64,000 bases of DNA from Anaerobacillus alkaliphilus (lineage in GTDB: Bacteria; Bacillota; Bacilli; Bacillales; Anaerobacillaceae): contig NZ_QOUX01000042.1 of NCBI RefSeq assembly GCF_004116265.1, positions 1 through 64,000 of the forward strand, given 5' to 3'. Shown piece after piece: positions 8,854-17,024 of this stretch. The position numbers and the translations under genes were made by a program. The notes beneath the pieces are model-generated. The model saw only the letters and a list, made by a program, of their open reading frames with translations. It did no database searches and was not told the DNA's origin. Positions within the stretch are counted from its first letter, which is position 1; each line of letters starts with the position of its first letter.

Positions 8854-9340
8854 GTTTATCGCCTCTGCTATTTATGGAGTTTAACAACTCTATGATAGTA
8901 TCCTGATTTGTAATGTTTCCTAATAGTAAGTTTGTTTTAAGGAGACGCCTTAATTCTTTTCGATCATTTCTTAGTTGATGATCTTCATTTGTTGTTTCTG
9001 GTAGCTTAGATGTAGTAGAAACATCTTGGTTTTGCAGTTGTTCTGTTAAGTGATAGATTTTTTCTTCTAATGCATCTATTTTTTCTTCAATTTGTAGTCC
9101 TATTTTTGCTATATTACTTACATCATTTTTCGTTGGTAAATTTAATTGTTGAGAGATTGTTTCAGTATTTTTTCTAAGTGATTGCAACGTGTTAGAGTGT
9201 TTATTTAATCCATGTTTGATTAACTCAACTGTTTTCTCATCTTCTAATATTGAGTGTAGACATTTTCGAATTTTTTTCTCGGAACGTTCACCGACAACTT
9301 TGACTAAATCCAAAAAAGATACCTCTTTTTTACTAGACAT
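8846..9340 (-). CDS. phaR: PhaR/PhaE-like subunit of PHA synthase
   Basis: A 164-residue helical protein translated just ahead of phaC with an 8-bp overlap. The segment LNLPTKNDVSNIAKIGLQIE followed by EKIDALEEKI matches the conserved PhaR/PhaE signature (NxPTxxDxxxxAxxxxxLEEK). This is the expected second subunit that activates the class III/IV synthase. It is shorter than typical Bacillus PhaR (about 200 residues). The N-terminal 50 residues resemble the paralogue at 5773. Transcription probably starts at the promoter at 9370-9399. The assignment rests on the motif and the position next to phaC. Confidence 0.7.
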   Translation of the reverse strand: MSSKKEVSFLDLVKVVGERSEKKIRKCLHSILEDEKTVELIKHGLNKHSNTLQSLRKNTETISQQLNLPTKNDVSNIAKIGLQIEEKIDALEEKIYHLTEQLQNQDVSTTSKLPETTNEDHQLRNDRKELRRLLKTNLLLGNITNQDTIIELLNSINSRGDKRD

Positions 9341-9363
9341 AATGCCTCTCCTTTCTAAACTTT

Positions 9364-9415
9364 TGTAACAGTATATTCAAGCTGTAATTACCCGTTCAAA
9401 AAATGAATAGAACGC
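9364..9415 (-). promoter_or_regulatory. Promoter of the phaR-phaC-P450 operon
   Basis: On the minus strand, -35 TTGAAC (9394-9399), an 18-bp spacer and -10 TATACT (9370-9375), typical of sigma-A. The block is conserved at 6246-6297 in front of the second PhaR-like gene, so the two transcription units are probably co-regulated. Confidence 0.65.
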
Positions 9416-9502
9416 CTGCATTAGGCTTAAGAAATAGAGGCATAGATTAATGGAGTTTGAAGATAATATAATTGAATTAGATGTTGTTAAGGAGCGATGG
9501 AA

Positions 9503-9718
9503 ATGGATCATAGGCAATTAGAGCAGTTAGGTGAAGAACTACGGGGGATAGGACACAAACGAAGACAATTAGTGGAGCAAATCTATCAGGAAGTAAGTGA
9601 TGGTGACCAACAAACTTCAAAAGAATTGTACCAGCAGTTAAGTAGTATATCTGATAAAGCAATAGAAATTATGGAAAAGCAAAAGGAAATGTTCGATGAA
9701 GAAGTTAAAAAGATGTAG
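9503..9718 (+). CDS. Small charged coiled-coil protein, unknown function
   Basis: A 71-residue Glu/Gln/Lys-rich protein, probably all alpha-helical (heptad-like MDHRQLEQLGEEL, ending in KEMFDEEVKKM), with no signal or membrane segment. ATG at 9503 is preferred over ATG at 9497 because AAGGAG (9489-9494) is 8 bp from 9503 and only 2 bp from 9497. It is divergent from the pha operon and closed by its own strong terminator, so it is a genuine single gene. I do not recognise the family. Confidence 0.65.
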   Translation: MDHRQLEQLGEELRGIGHKRRQLVEQIYQEVSDGDQQTSKELYQQLSSISDKAIEIMEKQKEMFDEEVKKM

Positions 9719-9745
9719 TGTGGGATCCCATACTACATCTTTTTT
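9713..9745 (+). terminator. Terminator of the small coiled-coil gene
   Basis: ATGTAGTGTGGG pairs with CCCATACTACAT, followed by T6. The stem begins within the stop codon region of the gene. Confidence 0.85.
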
Positions 9746-10071
9746 GGAATTAAGAAAAAAATGAACAACCCCTAATCCTCATGAAAAGCTTTTTCCATTC
9801 ATAAATCGAGATAAGGACAGAACTGTCCGAGACAAGTGAAAAAGTAAAATATGATTTCTAAGTACAATATATTGGCGACTTATGTAATAATAATCACCAT
9901 ATTCAGTAAGTGTTCAATACTTATACAATTATTTATAGACCTTTCAACAGTTGCAATTCTTCCCTATGTTTCCAGATCTCATTGAACTATAGTAAGAATT
10001 CGGTGGTTGTGATAAATTTAAGAGAATAGGACATAAGAAAAAGATAAAAAGCCATTTCCATAGGAGGAAAT
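9746..10071. other. Intergenic region upstream of the fructan sensor operon
   Basis: 326 bp without a credible gene. It contains a sigma-E-like block at 9779-9807 (annotated separately) and a strong AGGAGG ribosome binding site just before 10072. A promoter for the kinase could not be placed with confidence. Confidence 0.6.
9779..9820 (+). promoter_or_regulatory. Sigma-E-like promoter block resembling the spoVR promoter
   Basis: TCATGAA, 14 bp, CATAAATC, then GAGATAAGGACA. The spoVR leader at 23523-23563 has TCATGAA, 14 bp, CATAAATT, GAGTTAAGGACA. The spacing is identical, with two differences in the 20 bases from CATAAAT onward. The next gene on this strand is the sensor kinase 250 bp away, so its target is unclear. 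Confidence 0.4.
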
Positions 10072-11871
10072 ATGTTTTTTTCGTTACGTAATCGAATGTT
10101 TGTCATTTTTACACTTATATTAACGATACCATTTCTTGTTTTATCCATAATTATTCCAAGTTGGTTTACAACTATAATTGAGGATGAAACAATAAGCTCA
10201 ACAGAGGATATGATGGATCAATACTCTTTTTACATTGATGCGATTACTGTACAAGCTGAAGATCTGGGAAAGCAGGTACTCGTCAATCAATCTACTCAAC
10301 AATGGTTAAAATATGAAAAGAAAAATATTGAGGCCAATAGTTCTGATCGCTATTTACTGAGAAATGAGTTAAGAAACCAGTTAAATTCAATGGTCTTAAA
10401 TAATTCTCATACAATGTCTGTATCGATTTTTTTGAATGATGGGACAGGAATATGGGGGGATCATCCGTTGCTAGAGGAAACAGAGTGGTTCAAAGACTTT
10501 TCAAATCATGATCAGCGTTGGGTAAAAGCACATACAGACTCGTATGGCCACAACGATATGGATGTCATCAATAGTTTTCTTATCCCTTTATTTGATATGA
10601 ATACGCTAGACCTTTCTGGAGTTATAAAAGTTAACTTTCCTTCATTATTATTAAAGACTGCTTTGGGTAAAATTAAGCTTGGCGAAACAGGGCGTGCTCA
10701 TTTATTAACTAGGCATGGTGAAAATGTATTATCAGGTGAGATTGAAACTCCTCAATACGTGTTGGAGCATAGCTTAACTCAAATAAATGAAAGTAAGCAA
10801 AGCAAAGGCTTAATTGAAACCGCTTATGATGGGGAAGAATATTACGTATTTTTTCAAAAGCTAACAGTTGGTGACTGGGTGTTATTTACTGAAATTACGA
10901 AATCTGAGTTGTTTTTTAAGGTAGATCAAATACAAAAGAGATTGTTAATGACAAGTGGTATCATTTTTATTCTAACCTTGATCGCTGCTTATTTACTCTC
11001 TACTAATATTGTAGGTCCCCTGGGAAAGTTAGCGAAAGCGATGGGATTCCTTGAAAGAGGAGAATTTTCTGAAGCGAAAGGTTTAATGCCAACGATTAAG
11101 TCAGATAACCATGAAGTTGGTTATTTAATTAAAGTTTTTCATCAAACGATTGATCGTCTAAACCATTTAATCAAAATTGAGTATGAAGCGAATCTTCGTA
11201 GGAAAGATGCAGAATACAAAGCCTTGTTGCTACAAATTAACCCGCATTTTTTGAATAATACGTTGGAAATTATTGGAGGTCTTGCGGCACAAGGTAAAAA
11301 TAAGGACGTTATAAATGTAAGTGTTTACTTAGGTCGAATGATGAGATATTCGTTGAATACTCATAGTGATGAGGTGAAATTAGGTGAAGAAATCAATTAT
11401 ATTCGTAATTTCACGGATATTTTGAAGTTGAGATACGAAGACTCTATTTCTATTGAAATTGAGGAAGATCTAGAAACGAAACATGTGCAGATCATAAAGT
11501 TTGTAATCCAACCACTTGTTGAAAATGCTGTTAAATATAGTTTTATTGAAAATACCTTTGCTAAAATCAACATTCGAACAGAAAAGTGTGGCAATAAAAC
11601 TTTGATTATCGTCGAAGATAATGGAATGGGCATGTCTAGTGAGGTTATTTTAGAGTTGATGAATGTAGATATCTACAATGAAACAAATGATGTTTTAGCT
11701 AGTAAAGGGACTAGCATCGGGTTGAAGAATGTCCTCGGTAGATTGAAGTTATATTATGGACAGAACTTTTCATTTAACATAGACTCTGAAAAAAATCGAG
11801 GTACAAAAATTACATTGTGTATTAAAACAGGGGGGGCTATACATGATGAAGGTATTAATTACAGACGATGA
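10072..11871 (+). CDS. YesM-like sensor histidine kinase (fructan locus)
   Basis: A 599-residue membrane kinase. TM1 spans about residues 9-30, an extracytoplasmic Cache-like sensing domain about 31-290, TM2 about 291-313, and a HAMP linker about 314-370. The PF06580-type kinase core has LLLQINPHFLNNTLEIIGG (His near 392), and the HATPase_c domain has VEDNGMGMS and GTSIGLKNV. Such kinases phosphorylate YesN-type AraC regulators in sugar uptake loci. The stop overlaps the regulator start by 29 bp. With the binding protein two genes downstream it probably senses fructan-derived sugars. The ligand is inferred from context only. Confidence 0.9.
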   Translation: MFFSLRNRMFVIFTLILTIPFLVLSIIIPSWFTTIIEDETISSTEDMMDQYSFYIDAITVQAEDLGKQVLVNQSTQQWLKYEKKNIEANSSDRYLLRNELRNQLNSMVLNNSHTMSVSIFLNDGTGIWGDHPLLEETEWFKDFSNHDQRWVKAHTDSYGHNDMDVINSFLIPLFDMNTLDLSGVIKVNFPSLLLKTALGKIKLGETGRAHLLTRHGENVLSGEIETPQYVLEHSLTQINESKQSKGLIETAYDGEEYYVFFQKLTVGDWVLFTEITKSELFFKVDQIQKRLLMTSGIIFILTLIAAYLLSTNIVGPLGKLAKAMGFLERGEFSEAKGLMPTIKSDNHEVGYLIKVFHQTIDRLNHLIKIEYEANLRRKDAEYKALLLQINPHFLNNTLEIIGGLAAQGKNKDVINVSVYLGRMMRYSLNTHSDEVKLGEEINYIRNFTDILKLRYEDSISIEIEEDLETKHVQIIKFVIQPLVENAVKYSFIENTFAKINIRTEKCGNKTLIIVEDNGMGMSSEVILELMNVDIYNETNDVLASKGTSIGLKNVLGRLKLYYGQNFSFNIDSEKNRGTKITLCIKTGGAIHDEGINYRR

Positions 11872-13432
11872 AATTCAAATTCGTAAAGGATTACGCATGA
11901 AGCTTGATTGGGAAAAGGAAGGTTTCCAAGTTGTAGCAGAGGCTGCAAATGGAAAAGATGCGCTAAATATTTTGAACGAAAATGAGATCGATATCGTTAT
12001 TACCGATGTGCGAATGCCCATCATGGATGGAATTGAGTTTGTGAAGCAATGTCAGCTAAAATACCCCCATGTAAAAATGATCGTTTTATCAGGATACTCT
12101 GATTTTGACTACGCTAAATCAGCGTTACAAGCAGGAGTTAGAGACTACCTTTTAAAGCCTGTTGCTCCTGACGAACTACTAGATGCATTATCTAGAATTC
12201 GTGGAGAAATTGAAGAAGAAAAAAAAACTCAAATGGAATCGGAGCGAATCAATCGGCTAGTTCACAATCAGTTTGAGGAAATACGTGAACAATATCTACT
12301 TTATTTAGTTAAAGAGGATTGGTCTGAATTAAATATAACAAAAGATAGGTTACAACAGTTAGGGTTGGAAGATTTCTCGAATGACCATGTTAAAGTTCAA
12401 TTTGTGACCGTGGAAATTCGAGATACAGAAAAAAATGAAAAAGAATTATGGCTTCCGTTTAAAATGCTCTGTAAGGAAATTGCCGAAGGGGCAAAAGGAA
12501 CATATTCATTTTATGATACAAACTACGCAAATATGGTTCATTTTATTAGGCATCTAGATGAAGAGCCTTTAACTGCCTCATCGAGCTTTATTCAAGACTT
12601 ACAAAGGAAAGTGAAACAGTTTTTAAAATTAGAAACGGTCATTGGTATTGGTAAGGTTGCAGTAGGATTATCCCAGTTTAAGAACGGATATATTTCAGCA
12701 TTACTTTCTTGGAGTCAAAGTGAATTAGGTTCACATTCACAGGTGATCGATGGTTCAGCGACAAATGAGATGTTTGATTTTTCAATGGAATTGGAAAAAA
12801 GATTAATGAACACGATAGAAAACGTTGATCATAAGACTTTCGAAACAAACCTGAGTGTCATTCTAGGGGAAACCACGAACCAATCGATGATGAAATATTC
12901 TTTTGTTGCGAACCGGGTGTTATTTTTGTTAGGTTCCCTGACCAGAAAATACGATATCGATTCAGTTGAAATCAATAACTTGATTTGGAATTGCCAGCAA
13001 AGTATCTGGGAGCTCAATTCACAAAATAAAGTAAACGAACAGCTTGTTGATTTAGCTGGTTTGATTATTGAGAATGTGATAAAAATTCGAGCGTCATCTA
13101 ATGGCGCAGAAATCGTTGAAAATGTCCGACGTTTTTTGGAGCAACATTACGGAAGCGAAATTTCCTTATCTCTATTAGCGGAACACTTCCATATAAATAG
13201 TGCATATTTATCGGAAATTTTTAAATCACAAGTAGGACAAACCTTTAGTGATTATTTAATTAATTTACGTATGGAAAATGCGAGGCAATTTTTAAAAGAT
13301 CCACAATTAAAAATTATTGATGTGGCACATTTAGTCGGTTTTTCAAATTCCGGATACTTCAGTACAGTATTTAAAAAATACTTTGATCAAACGCCCGTTG
13401 AATATCGGAAATCGTTAAATCATGTTAAGTAA
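11843..13432 (+). CDS. YesN-like response regulator, AraC-type DNA-binding
   Basis: A 529-residue regulator. The receiver domain (1-120) has the acidic pair DDE, phospho-acceptor Asp near 55 (IVITDVRMPIMDG) and Lys in LLKPVAPDE. The middle region (about 130-420) is the variable linker of this family. Two AraC helix-turn-helix units lie at about 428-529 (LSLLAEHFHINSAYLSEIFK, then VAHLVGFSNSGYFSTVFKK). It overlaps the kinase gene and is probably its cognate partner, acting on the fructan genes downstream. ATG at 11846 is an alternative start one codon later. Candidate targets are the TCCAAAAATATTA boxes at 14854 and 16877. Confidence 0.92.
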   Translation: MMKVLITDDEIQIRKGLRMKLDWEKEGFQVVAEAANGKDALNILNENEIDIVITDVRMPIMDGIEFVKQCQLKYPHVKMIVLSGYSDFDYAKSALQAGVRDYLLKPVAPDELLDALSRIRGEIEEEKKTQMESERINRLVHNQFEEIREQYLLYLVKEDWSELNITKDRLQQLGLEDFSNDHVKVQFVTVEIRDTEKNEKELWLPFKMLCKEIAEGAKGTYSFYDTNYANMVHFIRHLDEEPLTASSSFIQDLQRKVKQFLKLETVIGIGKVAVGLSQFKNGYISALLSWSQSELGSHSQVIDGSATNEMFDFSMELEKRLMNTIENVDHKTFETNLSVILGETTNQSMMKYSFVANRVLFLLGSLTRKYDIDSVEINNLIWNCQQSIWELNSQNKVNEQLVDLAGLIIENVIKIRASSNGAEIVENVRRFLEQHYGSEISLSLLAEHFHINSAYLSEIFKSQVGQTFSDYLINLRMENARQFLKDPQLKIIDVAHLVGFSNSGYFSTVFKKYFDQTPVEYRKSLNHVK

Positions 13433-13453
13433 CTTGAAGGAAAGGACAATTAT

Positions 13454-14788
13454 ATGAAAAATAAGCTTGTTTTGATCATAGTTACCTCCATTGTACTTAT
13501 TTTCACAGGATATACATTGTCTTTTTTCTCAGTCATTTTCACCGATTCGAATGACGAAAATGCAAATGAAAATCTAGAAGTAACTCAAATAGAGTTAACC
13601 TTTTGGAGAGCTAATGGGACGAATTTAGAAAATCGTGCCTACAGTGAGCTGATCTCGAACTTTGAAAAAGCGCATCCTAATATTAAAATTAAGATGGAAT
13701 TAATTCCTTATGGTAATTATGAATTGAAATTAAGAACGGAAATTGCTGCTGGTAATCCCCCTGATATTATGGCTATCGATAGTCCAAACTTGGCTTTGTA
13801 TGTAAATTCAGGATCGCTTTTATCCATTGACGAAAAGATGAGACAAGAAGGGAATATTATAGATATACCAGCAACAACTCTTAATGGTATGATCTTTAAT
13901 AATGAGATTTATTTAGCCCCAATTGTAGAATCTGGTTTAGCGCTTTTTTACAGTATGCAATTATTCAGAGATGCGGATCTGCCATTTCCACCAAACGATC
14001 CATATCAACCGATGACCTGGGAGGAAGTCTTAGAGATTGCTAAGAAAATTAATCAACCAGAGAATGGCGTATATGGAATTGACCCAGCACAAGGTTTTGC
14101 TGATGGAGAAGCACCAGCTTATTTTAAATTACCGATCCTTTGGCAATTTGGGGCTGAAGTGTTAAATTCGGAGGCAACTACTGCAGACGGATTTTTAAAT
14201 TCCAATGAGGCATTGGCAGCATTACAATTTTATCAAGATTTATATCACAAATATCAAGTTGCACCGATTGAATCACTTCCAAATCCATTAGTAAATGGAA
14301 AAGTTGGTATGACAGTTCTAGGTTCTTGGTATTTAGAAGACTTAAAAAGGAACTTTCCTGACTTTAAATTAGGCGAGGATTTTGGAATTGCCCCTTTACC
14401 GATTGGTAAAAATCAAGTTGCACCAAATGGGGGCTGGGCGCTCGGAATATCCTCAAAAACAAAATATCCTGAAGAAGCGTGGCAATTTATTCACTATTTG
14501 ACGAATGTTGATGGAGCTAAGAAGTATGTGGAAATTACTGGGGATTTACCTGCTAGATACTCAGTAGCTAATCAATTTCCTGAACTGAATGAATACCCTA
14601 AAAATATCTTTGTGATCCAAGCTCAAAACTTTGCGAAAAACCGCCCGATTACTCCGGTCTATCCTGTCGTCAGTGAGGCAATTAAGACACTGTTTGAAGA
14701 TGTTGGGATAGGTAAAAAAGATGTTAAAATCTCTGCAGATGAAGCAGTAGAAAAAATTAATGCTAGCTTAAATGATATTAGCAGATAA
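13454..14788 (+). CDS. Membrane-anchored sugar-binding protein (UgpB/MalE family), likely sensor partner
   Basis: A 444-residue extracellular solute-binding protein (family 1 style: LTFWRANGTN, AIAAGNPPDIMAIDSPN-like segment, MTWEEVLEIAKK). The N terminus is a single hydrophobic helix (about 5-28) with no lipobox Cys, so it is probably an uncleaved anchor rather than a lipoprotein. It follows the kinase/regulator pair by 21 bp and is closed by a terminator, while the permeases have their own LplA-type binding protein at 18917. This layout resembles the AraPST and XylFII-LytS systems, where an orphan binding protein presents the sugar to the kinase. That role is inferred. It could instead feed the same permeases. 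Confidence 0.85.
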   Translation: MKNKLVLIIVTSIVLIFTGYTLSFFSVIFTDSNDENANENLEVTQIELTFWRANGTNLENRAYSELISNFEKAHPNIKIKMELIPYGNYELKLRTEIAAGNPPDIMAIDSPNLALYVNSGSLLSIDEKMRQEGNIIDIPATTLNGMIFNNEIYLAPIVESGLALFYSMQLFRDADLPFPPNDPYQPMTWEEVLEIAKKINQPENGVYGIDPAQGFADGEAPAYFKLPILWQFGAEVLNSEATTADGFLNSNEALAALQFYQDLYHKYQVAPIESLPNPLVNGKVGMTVLGSWYLEDLKRNFPDFKLGEDFGIAPLPIGKNQVAPNGGWALGISSKTKYPEEAWQFIHYLTNVDGAKKYVEITGDLPARYSVANQFPELNEYPKNIFVIQAQNFAKNRPITPVYPVVSEAIKTLFEDVGIGKKDVKISADEAVEKINASLNDISR

Positions 14789-14818
14789 TCCTCTAGGTTA
14801 AATCTAGAGGATTTTTTT
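14788..14818 (+). terminator. Terminator of the kinase-regulator-binding protein operon
   Basis: ATCCTCTAG(G)TTAAAT-CTAGAGGAT hairpin followed by T7, starting at the stop codon. Confidence 0.88.
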
Positions 14819-14854
14819 GTGTTTTTAGAACCTTTAATTTTTATATGTATGAAT

Positions 14855-14896
14855 CCAAAAATATTAAACTCTAAAATTACGACCATTTGTTATAGT
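14855..14896 (+). promoter_or_regulatory. Candidate regulator box and promoter of the extracellular GH32 gene
   Basis: TCCAAAAATATTA (14854-14866) is repeated exactly at 16877-16889 upstream of the importer operon. A -10-like TATAGT lies at 14891-14896 without a good -35, as expected for an activator-dependent promoter. It is a candidate YesN-type target; the role is inferred. Confidence 0.4.
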
Positions 14897-14942
14897 GAAA
14901 AGTAATTTATGTGTTACTAAAATGAATTAAGGGGTGACGATC

Positions 14943-16769
14943 TTGTTTTTTTCTTCTAAAAAAATCTTACTTTGTTTAGCAATTACTTTAGCTGGGATGG
15001 TTGGATGCAGTCAGACGATAAGTTTAGATTACGAGGCAAATGATGATTATTATACTGAAAGATATCGGCCACAGTATCATTTTTCAACTTTAGCAGGAAA
15101 TTTAGCTGATCCGAATGGATTGATCTATTTTAAAGGAGAATACCATTTATTTCATCAAAAAAACGGTCACTGGGCCCATGCTATTAGTAAGGATTTATTG
15201 CATTGGGAGCATCAACCGATTGCATTGGAACATGATGAACTAGGACAGGCTTTATCTGGCAGTGCTGTCGTGGATTGGAATGATTCAACAGGCTTTTTTG
15301 ACGGTAAAGATGGTTTAGTCGCGATCTATACGAGTACGGTTGGTGGCGAAGCTCAAAGTATCGCTTATAGTAAAGATAGAGGGAGAACATGGGAGCGTTA
15401 TGAGGGGAATCCAGTGATTAAAAACCCTGGGATTAAAGACTTTAGAGACCCTAAAGTTTTTTGGCATGATGAGACAGAAAAATGGGTGATGGTTGTCTCA
15501 ACTGATAAAAGTGTTACATTTTTCGGTTCAGATAACTTAATTAATTGGCACTACCTTAGCCGATTTGGAGATGGGCAAGGTTCACATGTAGCTGTTTGGG
15601 AGTGTCCTGATCTTTTTCGTTTAGCAGTTGATGGGGACGAAGGTAACGAAAAATGGGTTTTGCACGTTAGCATTGGTGATAACAATAAAACAAATGGCTC
15701 AACTGCTCAATATTTTGTTGGTGAGTTTGATGGCGAGCAGTTTATAAATGATCATTCACCTGAAACAGTCTTAATTACTGATTATGGTCAAGATTTTTAT
15801 GCTGCACAATCATTTTCCGATATTCCGAAAAAAGATGGGAGGAGAATTTGGTTAGCTTGGATGGCAAATTGGAGATATCCATATCAAAGTCCAACAGACC
15901 CATGGATGGGAGCAATGTCTATTCCTCGAGAATTATCTTTAAAAACGATGGAGGATGGTAGTGTTCGATTGTTTCAGGAACCGATTAAAGAAATAAAAAA
16001 ATTGAGAGCAAATGAGTATTCTATCAAAGAGTTAGAAATTGAAGGGGATTATCGTATTACTGATTTTTCTGGAACAACATTTGAATTTGAGGGTATCATT
16101 CAATGGGAGGATGTCGAGGAGATTGGCATTCGTGTCCGTCAGTCAGATGAAGAAGAAACAGTCGTTGGACTAAATACCATCACAGAAACAGCTTTTGTTG
16201 ATCGAACGAACTCAGGATTAGATAGAATCATTGATCGTAATGGTGAATTTTTTCAATTTGGTTCTCGATATGAAGCCAATTATCCAGCCTTTAAAAAACA
16301 GTTGAAACTGCGAGGATTTATTGATGAATCATCTATAGAGATATTTGTAAATGATGGCGAATTGGTCTTTACAAATTTAATTTATACTAACTCAACAAAC
16401 AGTGGGATTGAACTTTACACAAAAGGTGGGAAAGCTAAGGTAGTATCCTTAAATTTCTTTCATCTTCACTCGACCTGGAGAAACCCTCCAAAAGAAGATG
16501 AAATAACACAAATTGTTGTAAATGAAGATCGTATTCATATAAAAGTAGAAGAAGAGACCACCCTAAAAGGACAAGTAAAACCTGACTGGTTACATGGAAA
16601 TGGAGCTCAACTACTTTGGTTTGTAGAGGATCCTGAGATCATTGAATTAGCGAATGATGGAAGTAGCGCTATCATCAAAGGGAAAAAAGTGGGAACAACC
16701 CAAGTGGTGGTAACAGATATAAACCAGACAGTTGAGAAGAAAGTTAGTGTAAGAGTAACTAGTAAATAA
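14943..16769 (+). CDS. Extracellular GH32 fructan hydrolase (levanase-like lipoprotein) with Ig-like tail
   Basis: A protein of about 608 residues. The N terminus is a lipoprotein signal (LAGMVGC; Cys near 22). The GH32 five-blade propeller has nucleophile Asp in ADPNG, FRDPKVFW with the transition-state Asp, and WECPDLF with the acid/base Glu. A beta-sandwich follows (ending at about 520). The last 90 residues look like a bacterial Ig-like BIG2 domain (IIKGKKVGTTQVVV). The canonical WMNDPNG is altered to GNLADPNG, losing the Asn before the nucleophile. TTG at 14943 is favoured because AAGGGG (14929-14934) overlaps the alternative GTG at 14934. It acts outside the cell on levan or inulin-type fructan; the precise substrate is not readable. 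Confidence 0.88.
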   Translation: MFFSSKKILLCLAITLAGMVGCSQTISLDYEANDDYYTERYRPQYHFSTLAGNLADPNGLIYFKGEYHLFHQKNGHWAHAISKDLLHWEHQPIALEHDELGQALSGSAVVDWNDSTGFFDGKDGLVAIYTSTVGGEAQSIAYSKDRGRTWERYEGNPVIKNPGIKDFRDPKVFWHDETEKWVMVVSTDKSVTFFGSDNLINWHYLSRFGDGQGSHVAVWECPDLFRLAVDGDEGNEKWVLHVSIGDNNKTNGSTAQYFVGEFDGEQFINDHSPETVLITDYGQDFYAAQSFSDIPKKDGRRIWLAWMANWRYPYQSPTDPWMGAMSIPRELSLKTMEDGSVRLFQEPIKEIKKLRANEYSIKELEIEGDYRITDFSGTTFEFEGIIQWEDVEEIGIRVRQSDEEETVVGLNTITETAFVDRTNSGLDRIIDRNGEFFQFGSRYEANYPAFKKQLKLRGFIDESSIEIFVNDGELVFTNLIYTNSTNSGIELYTKGGKAKVVSLNFFHLHSTWRNPPKEDEITQIVVNEDRIHIKVEEETTLKGQVKPDWLHGNGAQLLWFVEDPEIIELANDGSSAIIKGKKVGTTQVVVTDINQTVEKKVSVRVTSK

Positions 16770-16787
16770 AATGATGAATGGATAGGT

Positions 16788-16819
16788 AATCCCCTAGTTA
16801 AATAACTAGGGGATTTTTC
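16788..16819 (+). terminator. Terminator after the extracellular GH32 gene
   Basis: AATCCCCTAGTTA/TAACTAGGGGATT perfect stem, then a T-rich run. Confidence 0.88.
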
Positions 16820-16876
16820 TATTTTTCAGGGTCAGAAAAATATTATCTAAAAAGGCATGTTTTCATGTGCGAAACA

Positions 16877-16912
16877 TCCAAAAATATTAGATGTTCAGAA
16901 CCAATAATATTG
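16877..16912 (+). promoter_or_regulatory. Candidate regulator double box upstream of the importer operon
   Basis: TCCAAAAATATTA (16877-16889) and a related CCAATAATATTG (16901-16912) lie 23 bp apart start to start, about two helical turns. The first is identical to the box at 14854. The arrangement fits a tandem AraC-type regulator site. Confidence 0.45.
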
Positions 16913-16973
16913 AACTATTTCTTGTATTAATTTTGTTAAATTTGTAATAGATCAAGAATTACTTGATAAATTG

Positions 16974-16988
16974 TGAAAGCGCTTTTCA
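16974..16988 (+). promoter_or_regulatory. cre site (CcpA operator)
   Basis: TGAAAGCGCTTTTCA is an almost perfect palindrome matching the Bacillus cre consensus TGWAARCGYTWNCW. It lies 36 bp upstream of the permease start, past a weak -35/-10 pair (TTGTAA, 17 bp, GATAAA), so CcpA would repress the importer operon in the presence of preferred sugars. Confidence 0.88.
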
Positions 16989-17024
16989 TGGGGGCACTTA
17001 TCTTATCAAAAGGAGGTTACTAGC

